Positions 17,417 through 25,496 of a DNA stretch of 63,642 nt are shown piece by piece. How positions within the stretch are numbered: position 1 is the first letter of the stretch; each line of letters opens with the position of its first letter. Under the pieces are notes generated by a model that did no database searches, had not been told where the DNA came from, and was given only the letters and a program-made list of their open reading frames with translations. The stretch spans positions 1 to 63,642 of the forward strand of contig JAIPES010000003.1 in the NCBI GenBank assembly GCA_021737045.1, in the 5' to 3' direction. Position numbers and translations under genes: made by a program. The DNA is from Desulfobacteraceae bacterium. GTDB lineage: Bacteria > Desulfobacterota > Desulfobacteria > Desulfobacterales > Desulfosalsimonadaceae.

Positions 17417-17811
17417 GGGTTGGTCCCTGCTGGCCGCTTGCGCGCTCAATGCGACTCGCAAACCACCCCCGGGCCGGCATCATGGCCGACAGTGTGCAAA
17501 GTTTCACACCAAGGGATCCGGAGCAACACATCTAAGTCTTCGAAGTAACTTCAGGAAAAGTTACTGCATAGCCCGGTCCCGGGCGGCGGCCCGAGTGAAA
17601 CGCTTCCAAGGAAGCCCAAGGGCGGGGTCGGTTTTTGAAGCGACATTGAGCGTTTACGGAAAAATTCAGCCAATACCGAAGCTAAAAAATTTCAAACTGT
17701 TTGAGGCCGACAGGCCGAGTTTTTGAAATTTTAAGCGAAGGTATTGGCTGAATCCGTAAACGGTCAGGAGCGAAACAACCGACCCCGCCCTTGGGCTTCC
17801 TTCCTGACAAA
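17417..17811 (+). repeat. Long structured repeat, copy A
   Basis: About 395 bp in the typA-dapF gap, recurring in inverted orientation at 63290-63642. The first 100 bp (from GGTCCCTGCTGGCCGCTTGC to GGAGCAACACAT near 17532) are nearly identical in both copies. The second half (about 17607-17806) folds into one long nested hairpin: an outer stem GGAAGCCCAAGGGCGGGG with its exact complement, then CGTTTACGG/CCGTAAACG, ATTCAGCCAATACC/GGTATTGGCTGAAT and AAAATTTCAAA/TTTGAAATTTT around the loop near 17703-17713. Small stems also occur in the first half (GTGTG-N8-CACAC). No believable protein is encoded. It may be a structured RNA or a hairpin mobile element. The 135 bp after it contain only the dapF leader. 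Confidence 0.85.
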
Positions 17812-17946
17812 TATCGCACAGTGTAAGAAGGTTTTACAAAGCCATTCAAAGCTGCTGTCAATTTTCTTGTTTGCCGGAGCAGGGGCTGATAAGATATACA
17901 GGTTTACAAATTTTCAAACAATTTTGTAGTGCAGGGAAATAACATT

Positions 17947-18807
17947 ATGGAATTTTACAAATATCACGGACTGGGAAACGACTATATTGTTATTGAACCC
18001 GCACAGGCCGAAAACGGTCTTGAGCCCGGAGCCATCCGCCGCATCTGCCACCGCCAGTGCGGGCTCGGCGCTGACGGGATTCTGCTGGGTCCGTTTTTTG
18101 AGGATAACGGGGCCTTCGGGGTCCGCATTTTCAACCCGGACGGCAGCGAGGCGGAAAAAAGCGGAAACGGACTGCGCATTTTCGCCGGATATCTTTATGA
18201 CCGGGACCGGGTGGCGGACAAGGCCTTTGCCATCAACACCATGGGCGGGCCGGTCACAGCACAGGTCAGTGACGCCGGACACATGATTTCAGTGGAAATG
18301 GGTCAGGTGAGCTTTACCAGCACGCAGATTCCTGTAACCGGCAGTCGGCGGGAAGTCATCAATGAATCCATGGTCATCTGCGGCCAGAGCCTCAAATTTT
18401 GCGCCGCCACCATTGGAAACCCCCACTGCGTAATTGTCAGCGACGAAATCTCCATGGAACAAACCCGCCGGCTGGGACCGGTGATCGAAACCCACGAGAT
18501 GTTTCCCAACCGCACAAACGTCCAGTTTGCAAAAATCCTGGACCGCGCCAACCTGGCCATTGAAATCTGGGAGCGGGGCGCGGGCTACACCCTGGCATCC
18601 GGCTCCAGCGCTTCGGCGGCCGCGGCCGTGGCCCGCCGGCTGGGATTGTGTGATGCCAAGATCAGCGTTCACATGCCCGGGGGTCAATTGCAAATCCGCA
18701 TGGATGAACATTATCATATCCATATGAGCGGTCCTGTGGTCCGGGTCGCCCGGGGACAGATCCACCGGGAAGTCCTGGATCAGCCGGCCATTGCCGATCT
18801 TTTTTAA
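17947..18807 (+). CDS. Diaminopimelate epimerase-family protein lacking both catalytic cysteines
   Basis: 286-residue protein with the DapF fold signatures: N-terminal FYKYHGLGNDYIVIE, CGLGADGILLG, FNPDGSEAEKSGNG and ERGAGYTLASGSSASAAAAVA. True DapF uses two cysteines (C73 and C217 in Haemophilus) as the acid/base pair. Here the aligned residues are Ser72 (in EKSGNG, replacing CGNG) and Ser218 (in LASGSS, replacing ACGTG). So the usual two-thiol epimerisation is not expected. It could be a different isomerase, a dehydratase or a binding protein. I take the ATG at 17947 because it matches the family N-terminus; a GTG at 17929 is possible. The molybdopterin genes follow 30 bp downstream. Confidence 0.85.
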   Translation: MEFYKYHGLGNDYIVIEPAQAENGLEPGAIRRICHRQCGLGADGILLGPFFEDNGAFGVRIFNPDGSEAEKSGNGLRIFAGYLYDRDRVADKAFAINTMGGPVTAQVSDAGHMISVEMGQVSFTSTQIPVTGSRREVINESMVICGQSLKFCAATIGNPHCVIVSDEISMEQTRRLGPVIETHEMFPNRTNVQFAKILDRANLAIEIWERGAGYTLASGSSASAAAAVARRLGLCDAKISVHMPGGQLQIRMDEHYHIHMSGPVVRVARGQIHREVLDQPAIADLF

Positions 18808-18837
18808 TCATTTGTCATCTTTGCCGGACCCGATACC

Positions 18838-20073
18838 ATGACCAAGGAATTTTTTACCGCCACACCGGTTCAACAGGTTTTTGACCGCATTTTTGAATTT
18901 GCCCCTGTGGGCACGGAAAAACTGCCCACAGCCGAGACCTGCGGCCGGATCCTGGCCACAGATGTTGTTGCACAAACCCATCTGCCCGGCTTTTCCAGAT
19001 CCACAATGGACGGATATGCCGTTCGGGCTGCAGCCACCTTTGGCGCGTCTGAATCCAGCCCGGCGTACCTGGAGATCATCGACAACATCCACATGGGCAT
19101 GGCCGCGCAAACCCCCGTGGGCCACGGCCAGGCCGCGGGCATTGCCACAGGCGGTATGCTGCCCGAGGGCGCAGATGCCGTGGTCATGCTCGAACACGCG
19201 GCCAAACTCGATGAAACCGCCCTTGAGGTCTATAAAAGCGTGGCCCCGGGCGCCAATGTGGTGGCCGCAGACGAGGACGTGGCCGCCGGCCAGAAGATGC
19301 TTGCCGCCGGCAGCCGTATCCGCCCCCAGGAAATGGGCCTGATGGCCGCCCTGGGAATGGAAACCATCCGGGTTTTCAAAAAACCCGTAATCGGCATTAT
19401 CTCCACGGGCGACGAACTCGTGGAAATCGGCCAGACCCCGGGGCCCGGTCAAATCCGGGATGTCAACACTTACTGCCTTGCCGGATGTGTGGCCCAGGCC
19501 GGCGGCATTGCCCGGACACACGGCATTGTTGCCGACCGGTTTGAGGCCCTGCACAGCACCTGCACCCGGGCTCTTGCGGAAACCGACATGCTTTTGATAT
19601 CCGGTGGCAGTTCCGTGGGAACCCGGGACCTGACCCTGGAGGTGATTGAATCGCTACCTGATTCTCAAATCCTGTTCCATGGCATTCCCATCCGTCCGGG
19701 AAAACCCACAATCCTGGCAAAAACCGGCCAAAAGGCCCTTTGGGGGCTGCCCGGACAGATTGCTTCGGCCATGGTGGTCTTTGACCGGATCGTGGCCCGG
19801 TTTGTTGGACACATCAGCGGCAATGCATTATTTTATCGACAGCACGACCGGATCACGGCCGAGCTCACGCGCAACCTGTCATCCGTGCAGGGCCGCACCG
19901 ATTACGTAAGGGCCCGGATCGTGGAAGACCAGGGCCGGTTTTACGCCGAACCCATTCTTGGACCTTCAGGCCTGATCCGCACCCTGGTGGAGGCAGACGG
20001 GCTCATTGAAATCGATATGAACACCGAGGGGCTGGAAAAAGGCGAAACCGTATTTGTGACACTTCTCCGGTAA
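18838..20073 (+). CDS. moeA: Molybdopterin molybdenumtransferase MoeA
   Basis: 411-residue enzyme that inserts molybdate (or tungstate) into adenylylated molybdopterin. Family features in order: LPTAETCGRILATDVVA, the FSRSTMDGYAVRAA motif, LPEGADAVVMLEHA, PVIGIISTGDELVEIG with ISGGSSVGTRDLT in the MoaB/Mog-like domain III, GLPGQIASAMVVFDRIVARF, and the C-terminal beta domain. It is cytoplasmic. Anaerobes of this type use Mo/W cofactors in formate dehydrogenases and related enzymes. It is 39 bp upstream of a second MoeA, and the pair may have different metal or partner specificity. Confidence 0.94.
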   Translation: MTKEFFTATPVQQVFDRIFEFAPVGTEKLPTAETCGRILATDVVAQTHLPGFSRSTMDGYAVRAAATFGASESSPAYLEIIDNIHMGMAAQTPVGHGQAAGIATGGMLPEGADAVVMLEHAAKLDETALEVYKSVAPGANVVAADEDVAAGQKMLAAGSRIRPQEMGLMAALGMETIRVFKKPVIGIISTGDELVEIGQTPGPGQIRDVNTYCLAGCVAQAGGIARTHGIVADRFEALHSTCTRALAETDMLLISGGSSVGTRDLTLEVIESLPDSQILFHGIPIRPGKPTILAKTGQKALWGLPGQIASAMVVFDRIVARFVGHISGNALFYRQHDRITAELTRNLSSVQGRTDYVRARIVEDQGRFYAEPILGPSGLIRTLVEADGLIEIDMNTEGLEKGETVFVTLLR

Positions 20074-20112
20074 ATCCGCCGTTTTTGAGCCGCTATCCAA
20101 AAGAGGGAAAAA

Positions 20113-22053
20113 ATGAGCAGCAGCCGCAATATCTACCTTAAAATGAAAACCCTCCGGGAAGCCCGGGATCTGCTGTCTGACCGGTTTGATCTCCGGCCGG
20201 CCGACCGTGGCGAGACCGTGGCCGTCACAAAGGCTGCGGGGCGGATCCTTGCCCAACCGGTCTATGCCCGGCTTTCGTCTCCGGGTTTTCATGCAGCGGC
20301 CATGGACGGCGCGGCCGTCAAGGCAGAGGCCACCTTCGGGGCAACAGAGGCCAAGCCCAAAATCCTTGAGACCGGCACCCAAGCCGTGTTTGTCAACACC
20401 GGCCACATAATGCCCGCAGATACAAACGCGGTGATCATGATCGAAGACATCCAGATCATTGACGAAAACCGCATCCAAATCGAGACCCCGGCCTTTCCCT
20501 GGCAGCATGTGCGCCGCATGGGAGAAGACATCGTGGCCACCGAGCTTCTTTTTCCCCGCCACCACCGCATCACCGCCTATTGCATCGGCGCCCTGCTGGC
20601 CGGCGGCATCACGGAAGTTTCGGTTCTGGCCAAACCGTGCCTGTTTCTGCTGCCCACCGGCCCGGAGCTGGTGGATCACCGGCAGATGCCGGAAACGCTT
20701 GCCCCGGGCCGGGTAATCGAATCCAACTCCCATGTACTGGGCCAGATGGCAAAGGAGCTGGGAGCGCAATACATCCGCCACGACATCGTGACCGACGATT
20801 TCGCACAGATCTCCCAAACGGTTTCTGAGGCGGCGCAAGACCCGGAAATGGACATGGTCCTGATCATGGGCGGATCATCTTCCGGCAGCGAGGATTTTGC
20901 CCGGCAGGTGATTGAATCGCTGGGAGAAGTCCATGTCCACGGAGTGGCCATGATGCCCGGAAAACCCGTTGTGATCGGTGAGATAAACAACAAGCCCGCC
21001 TTTGGCATTCCCGGATACCCGGTGTCTGCCATCATGGCCTTTGAACAGTTTGTAACCCCCCTGATCTGCGCCATGCTGGGCCGGGCCGAACCCGAGTCCG
21101 AAACCATCCATGTGCAGCCCACCCGCAAAATTGCCGGCAGGCTCGGCATGGAACAATTTGTGCGGGTCAAGCTCGGAAAAGTGGGCCCCAACATCGTGGC
21201 CACTCCCCTGCCCCGGGGCGCCGGAACCATCACCAGCATCACCGAAGCCCACGGCATCATCCGAATTGACGCGGACAAGGAGGGCATCCGGGAAGATGAT
21301 ACCGTTTCCGCCAGGCTTTTAAAGGACCGCAGATCCATTGAGGACACCATCGTGGCCGTGGGCAGCCATGACAATGCCATAGACGTGCTGGCCGATCTGC
21401 TGCGGGCCGAAAGCAGCCGCTACAGCCTGTCATCGAGCCATGTGGGCTCCATGGGCGGACTCATGGCGGTAAAAAAGGGCCTGTGTCATTTTGCCGGCAC
21501 CCACCTGCTCGACACCCATGACGGCACCTACAATATTTCCTATATTAAAAAATTTCTGCCGGATGTGCCCGTACGCCTGGTGCGCCTGGCAGAGCGGGAG
21601 CAGGGTCTGATCGTGGCACCCGGCAATCCCGGAAAACTATCGGCAATCAGGGATCTGGCAAGAGATGATGTGGTGTTTATCAACCGCCAGTCCGGCTCCG
21701 GCACCCGGGTGCTGCTGGACTTTCATCTCAGGGGTGCGGGCGTGGATCCGGCCGTGATCACCGGATATGAAAACGAGGAATTCACACACATGGCCGTGGC
21801 CGTGGCCGTGCTCGGCGGTGCAGCAGACGCGGGCCTGGGTATTCGGGCCGCAGCCAGGGCCCTGGACCTGGATTTTATCCCGGTGGCCACGGAATCCTAT
21901 GAACTGGTGATCCCGGAGGCCTTTGCCGAATCCGGAAGAATCCGGCTGCTTACGGAAATGATCGGCTCTGAACAGTTTATTGAACGGCTCCATGCCATGG
22001 GCGGCTATCACACGCAAAACACCGGCCGTGTGGTGTGGAAAAGTCACCAATAG
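20113..22053 (+). CDS. Molybdopterin biosynthesis protein: MoeA fused to a periplasmic-binding-like domain
   Basis: 646 residues. Residues 1 to about 405 form a second MoeA unit (FHAAAMDGAAVKAEATF, MPADTNAVIMIEDIQ, TGPELVDHRQMPE, MGGSSSGSEDFARQVIE, GIPGYPVSAIMAFEQF). Residues about 425-640 form a type-2 periplasmic-binding-like domain of the MoeA-associated PBP type (AVGSHDNAIDVLADLL, SGSGTRVLLDFHLRGAG, GYENEEFTHMAVAVAVLGGAADAG). There is no signal peptide, so the binding domain is cytoplasmic and may sense molybdate, tungstate or a cofactor intermediate. A good AGAGGGA ribosome site precedes the ATG. The fusion itself is a known architecture in archaea and anaerobes. Confidence 0.93.
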   Translation: MSSSRNIYLKMKTLREARDLLSDRFDLRPADRGETVAVTKAAGRILAQPVYARLSSPGFHAAAMDGAAVKAEATFGATEAKPKILETGTQAVFVNTGHIMPADTNAVIMIEDIQIIDENRIQIETPAFPWQHVRRMGEDIVATELLFPRHHRITAYCIGALLAGGITEVSVLAKPCLFLLPTGPELVDHRQMPETLAPGRVIESNSHVLGQMAKELGAQYIRHDIVTDDFAQISQTVSEAAQDPEMDMVLIMGGSSSGSEDFARQVIESLGEVHVHGVAMMPGKPVVIGEINNKPAFGIPGYPVSAIMAFEQFVTPLICAMLGRAEPESETIHVQPTRKIAGRLGMEQFVRVKLGKVGPNIVATPLPRGAGTITSITEAHGIIRIDADKEGIREDDTVSARLLKDRRSIEDTIVAVGSHDNAIDVLADLLRAESSRYSLSSSHVGSMGGLMAVKKGLCHFAGTHLLDTHDGTYNISYIKKFLPDVPVRLVRLAEREQGLIVAPGNPGKLSAIRDLARDDVVFINRQSGSGTRVLLDFHLRGAGVDPAVITGYENEEFTHMAVAVAVLGGAADAGLGIRAAARALDLDFIPVATESYELVIPEAFAESGRIRLLTEMIGSEQFIERLHAMGGYHTQNTGRVVWKSHQ

Positions 22054-22069
22054 CCATTGCAGGCCGCTT

Positions 22070-22483
22070 ATGCCCTACGAAGTCATCGATCATACAGCCG
22101 ATACCGGCATCCGGGTGTGGGCCCCGACTTTGCCGGACCTGTTTGCCGAGGCATGCCGGGCATTGTTTGAACAGATCACGGATTTAAGGCAGATAACAGA
22201 AACGCACGCGCAAACCATTTGCGTTGACGGCATTGACCAAACCGATCTGCTCATCAACTGGCTCCGGGCCTGCCTGCTGGAGTGGACCGCAAACCAGGGC
22301 ATGATTCAGTCCGCAAAGATTGTCGAAATCCGGGATACATGGCTGGAGGCCCGGGTTTTTGTCCGGGCCTTTGATCCGCAAAAGCATCCGGTATTTGCAG
22401 ACATCAAGGCAGTGACCTATCACAGCGCTAACCTGTCACCAACATCTGACGGCTGGCAGGGTCAAATAATTTTCGATGTATAG
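22070..22483 (+). CDS. Archease (RtcB activator)
   Basis: 137-residue archease, the usual family length. It starts MPYEVIDHTADTGIRVWAPT, carries the metal-site-type acidic and histidine residues at the N-terminus (DHTADTGI), LLINWLRACLLEW in the middle and IKAVTYHSANLS near the end. Archease helps RtcB complete guanylylation and act in multiple turnovers. The start at 22070 gives the conserved N-terminus, lies 16 bp after the MoeA fusion stop, and is 12 bp from rtcB with which it pairs functionally. Confidence 0.93.
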   Translation: MPYEVIDHTADTGIRVWAPTLPDLFAEACRALFEQITDLRQITETHAQTICVDGIDQTDLLINWLRACLLEWTANQGMIQSAKIVEIRDTWLEARVFVRAFDPQKHPVFADIKAVTYHSANLSPTSDGWQGQIIFDV

Positions 22484-22495
22484 GAAAACCCGGCC

Positions 22496-23929
22496 ATGGA
22501 ACTGATACAAACAGACGCTTACACATGGGAGATTCCCAAAACCGGCGACATGAACGTGCCCGCCCGGATCTATGCCAGTGACGCGATCATGGAGGCGGTC
22601 AAAAAGGAGGAGACCTTCCGGCAGCTTGTCAACGTGGCCAGTCTTCCGGGCATTGTGGGCCGGGCCATGGCCATGCCCGACATCCACTGGGGATACGGGT
22701 TTCCCATCGGCGGGGTGGCCGCCTTTGACATGGATTCCGGGGTGATATCCCCGGGCGGGGTGGGCTATGACATCAACTGCGGGGTGCGGCTTGCGGCCCT
22801 GGGCCTTGAGGAAAAGGAAATCCGGCCGCATCTGGAAAACCTCGTTGTTGCCCTGCAAAAACACATCCCCTCCGGAGTTGGCTCCACCGGCACGGTAAAG
22901 CTTTCTTTGGCGGATCTGAAAAAAGTCATGAAAAAAGGCAGCCCGTGGGCCCTCTCCCAAGGCTATGGCCGGGACACGGACACCGGACGTACCGAGGAAG
23001 GCGGCTGCATGAAAAACGCCGATCCCGCAGATGTCAGCGACCGGGCCATGGACCGGGGCAAAAACCAGCTTGGCACCCTGGGTTCGGGCAACCACTTCAT
23101 GGAAATCGGGGTGGTGGACACCATTTATGACCCGGCGGCCGCCCGGGTATTCGGCCTGGCCGAAAAACAGGTGACCCTGCTGATCCACACGGGCTCCCGG
23201 GGCCTGGGCCATCAGATCTGCGATGACTTTCTTGCGCTGATGACCAAAAAAGTGCACAAATCCGGCATTGCCCTGCCTGACCGGCAGCTGGCCTGCATGC
23301 CGGTCCAGTCTGCAGAGGGACAGGCCTATTACCGGGCCATGGCGTGCGCGGCCAACTTTGCCTGGGCCAACCGCCAAATCCTGCTGCACATGGCAGAAAC
23401 GGTGTTGATGCACACCCTGGGCATCAGCCCCCGGGATCTGGGAATGCGGATGGTCTATGACGTGTGCCACAATATCGCCAAAACCGAAACCCATGTTATC
23501 AACGGGGAAAAACGCAAAGTCTGCGTTCACCGCAAAGGTGCCACCCGTGCCTTTGGCCCGGGCCATGCCGGCCTGGACCCGGCCTTCCGGGAGACGGGCC
23601 AGCCCATTTTGATCCCCGGGGACATGGGCACGGCTTCTTATGTGCTGGCCGGCACCCAAAAGGCAATGGAAGAAACATTTGGCTCCACCTGCCACGGCGC
23701 AGGCCGGGTCATGAGCCGAAAGGCTGCCAAAAAGGCGGCAAAGGGCCGATTTCTGCAGCAGGAAATGGAGAAAAAGGGCGTTTTCGTCCGGGCGGCGGGC
23801 CGGGGCACCATGGCCGAGGAAATGCCCGAAGCCTACAAGGACGTCACCGAGGTGGTCAACGTGGTGCACGGCTCCGGGATATCCAAAAAAGTGGCCAAAC
23901 TCCGGCCCATTGCCGTAATCAAGGGATAG
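22496..23929 (+). CDS. rtcB: RNA ligase RtcB (3'-phosphate/5'-OH RNA ligase)
   Basis: 477-residue GTP- and manganese-dependent RNA ligase. Hallmarks: MPDIHWGYGFPIGGVAAFD, GGVGYDINCGVRL with the metal-binding Cys (about residue 95), LGTLGSGNHFMEI, LIHTGSRGLGHQI, VCHNIAKTE, RKGATRAFGPGH, GDMGTASYVLAG and, near the C-terminus, the guanylylated-His motif TCHGAGRVMSR. It joins cleaved RNA ends in tRNA or mRNA repair. Coupled to archease immediately upstream. No RtcA or RtcR sigma-54 regulator is present, so it is not the E. coli-type rtc operon. Confidence 0.96.
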   Translation: MELIQTDAYTWEIPKTGDMNVPARIYASDAIMEAVKKEETFRQLVNVASLPGIVGRAMAMPDIHWGYGFPIGGVAAFDMDSGVISPGGVGYDINCGVRLAALGLEEKEIRPHLENLVVALQKHIPSGVGSTGTVKLSLADLKKVMKKGSPWALSQGYGRDTDTGRTEEGGCMKNADPADVSDRAMDRGKNQLGTLGSGNHFMEIGVVDTIYDPAAARVFGLAEKQVTLLIHTGSRGLGHQICDDFLALMTKKVHKSGIALPDRQLACMPVQSAEGQAYYRAMACAANFAWANRQILLHMAETVLMHTLGISPRDLGMRMVYDVCHNIAKTETHVINGEKRKVCVHRKGATRAFGPGHAGLDPAFRETGQPILIPGDMGTASYVLAGTQKAMEETFGSTCHGAGRVMSRKAAKKAAKGRFLQQEMEKKGVFVRAAGRGTMAEEMPEAYKDVTEVVNVVHGSGISKKVAKLRPIAVIKG

Positions 23930-23969
23930 ACAACACCAGAAATCACAAAAAACAGGAGGAAAAACGGCT

Positions 23970-25328
23970 GTGAATCCAGCTATTTTCAGGGAATACGACA
24001 TCCGGGCGATCGCGGACAAGGATATAACCGACCATGAGGTTTACCTGCTGGGCCGGGCCATGGGCACTTACATGGCCGGCCACGGATGCACCACATTGAG
24101 CGTGGGCCGGGACTGCCGGCTGACCGCGGAGCGCTGGGCCGACCACCTGATCCGGGGCCTGACCGAATCGGGCTGCGATGTCATCGACATCGGGGTCTGC
24201 CCCACACCGGTACTTTATTTTTCCATCTGGCACCTGCAGACCCACGGCGGCATCATGGTGACAGCCAGTCACAACCCACCGGAATACAACGGATTTAAGA
24301 TCTGCAAGGGTACGGACTCGGTGCATGGAAAAGAGATCGGCACAATTGGCCAAATCGCGGAAAAAGGCGAATTTCAGACCGGACAGGGACACGTGACCAA
24401 AGCCGACGCCATCACTCCTTATCAGGACTACATCCGGGACAATGTCAGCATCAAAAGACAGCTGCGGGTGGGCATTGACGCAGGCAACGGCACTGCCGGC
24501 GTTGTTGCCGTGCCCCTGCTCAAGTCCCTGGGGTGCAAGGTTTATGATCTTTATTGCGACATGGATGGCCGGTTTCCCAATCACGAGGCCGATCCCACGG
24601 TAATGGAAAACCTGACCGATCTCATCGCCCTGGTGCGGGCCAAAAGCCTGGATCTGGGCATCGGCTATGACGGAGACGGCGACCGCATCGGAGTGGTGGA
24701 CCAAAACGGCCGGGTGATTTACGGAGATCAGCTCATGATCATTTTTGCCAGGGAGATTTTGTCCCGAAAGCCCGGGGCTGCGTTCATATCCGAGGTCAAG
24801 TGCTCCAAGACCATGTATGACGATATTGAACGCCACGGGGGCCGGGCCGTGATGTGGAAAACCGGCCATTCCCTGATCAAGGAAAAGATGAAGGCGGAAA
24901 AAGCTGAGCTGGCCGGGGAAATGAGCGGGCACATGTTTTTTGCTGACCGGTATTTCGGCTTTGATGACGCGATTTATGCCTCATGCCGGTTAATTGAGAT
25001 TCTTTCGGAAACCGGCGCCACCATTGACGATCTGTTAAAAGATGTCCCGGAAACCGTGAGCACCCCGGAAATCCGGGTGGACTGCGGCGATGAGCTAAAG
25101 TTTAACGTGGTGGAGCGGGCCCGGCAGCTTTTGGCGGATCAGTATCAGGTCATTGACATTGACGGAGTGAGAATTGTATTTGACGACGGATGGGGGCTTG
25201 TGCGCGCATCCAACACCCAGCCGGCCCTGGTCATGCGCTTTGAAGCCCTGTCGCAAAACCGCCTGGATGCAATCCGAAACACCGTGGAAAGCACCATTTC
25301 CCGGGTACAGAATGAAATCCGGGCATAA
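23970..25328 (+). CDS. Phosphomannomutase/phosphoglucomutase
   Basis: 452-residue alpha-D-phosphohexomutase that interconverts 1- and 6-phosphosugars for exopolysaccharide, LPS or glycogen. Domain order: N-terminal FREYDIRAIADKDI, phosphoserine loop TASHNPPEYNGFKI (about residues 95-108), metal loop GYDGDGDRIGVVD (about 232-244), sugar-binding loop EMSGHMFFADRYFGFDDA (about 314-331) and C-terminal phosphate loop RASNTQPALVMRFEA. The EMSGH sugar loop is the AlgC/PMM-PGM type, as opposed to GlmM. A GTG start is used, justified by AGGAGGAAAAACGG just upstream and by the conserved N-terminus. Confidence 0.93.
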   Translation: MNPAIFREYDIRAIADKDITDHEVYLLGRAMGTYMAGHGCTTLSVGRDCRLTAERWADHLIRGLTESGCDVIDIGVCPTPVLYFSIWHLQTHGGIMVTASHNPPEYNGFKICKGTDSVHGKEIGTIGQIAEKGEFQTGQGHVTKADAITPYQDYIRDNVSIKRQLRVGIDAGNGTAGVVAVPLLKSLGCKVYDLYCDMDGRFPNHEADPTVMENLTDLIALVRAKSLDLGIGYDGDGDRIGVVDQNGRVIYGDQLMIIFAREILSRKPGAAFISEVKCSKTMYDDIERHGGRAVMWKTGHSLIKEKMKAEKAELAGEMSGHMFFADRYFGFDDAIYASCRLIEILSETGATIDDLLKDVPETVSTPEIRVDCGDELKFNVVERARQLLADQYQVIDIDGVRIVFDDGWGLVRASNTQPALVMRFEALSQNRLDAIRNTVESTISRVQNEIRA

Positions 25329-25496
25329 CCGCAGCTGTGGCCCGGCATGGAAGGGCTTAACCCGGTTTCGGTCAAAAGTTCTTTGGATATCCGGAAATGC
25401 ACTGGATTTCCGCTGCATTTTCAGATAACCAGAGAAAAAACCGCATTGAATCGGCAACTGAATCAAAACATAACCGGAGACTGTGGAGGTTTGTGA

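Noticed and set aside
17412-17726. A 104-codon frame through the first part of structured repeat A
   Set aside because: It crosses the conserved non-coding block and stem arms, and the corresponding frame is not kept in copy B.
17417-17811. Structured repeat as a group II intron or retron
   Set aside because: No domain V-like motif, no reverse transcriptase and no msr/msd arrangement are visible in or beside either copy.
22436-24019. A 527-codon open frame on the minus strand opposite rtcB
   Set aside because: It mirrors the codon positions of rtcB and pmm, has no recognisable motif, no ribosome site, and spans two genuine plus-strand genes. High G+C third positions open the antisense frame.
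25329-25496. Possible riboswitch in the serA leader
   Set aside because: Only one small AAATGCA/TGCATTT hairpin is present; no glycine, SAM or T-box core motif could be recognised.
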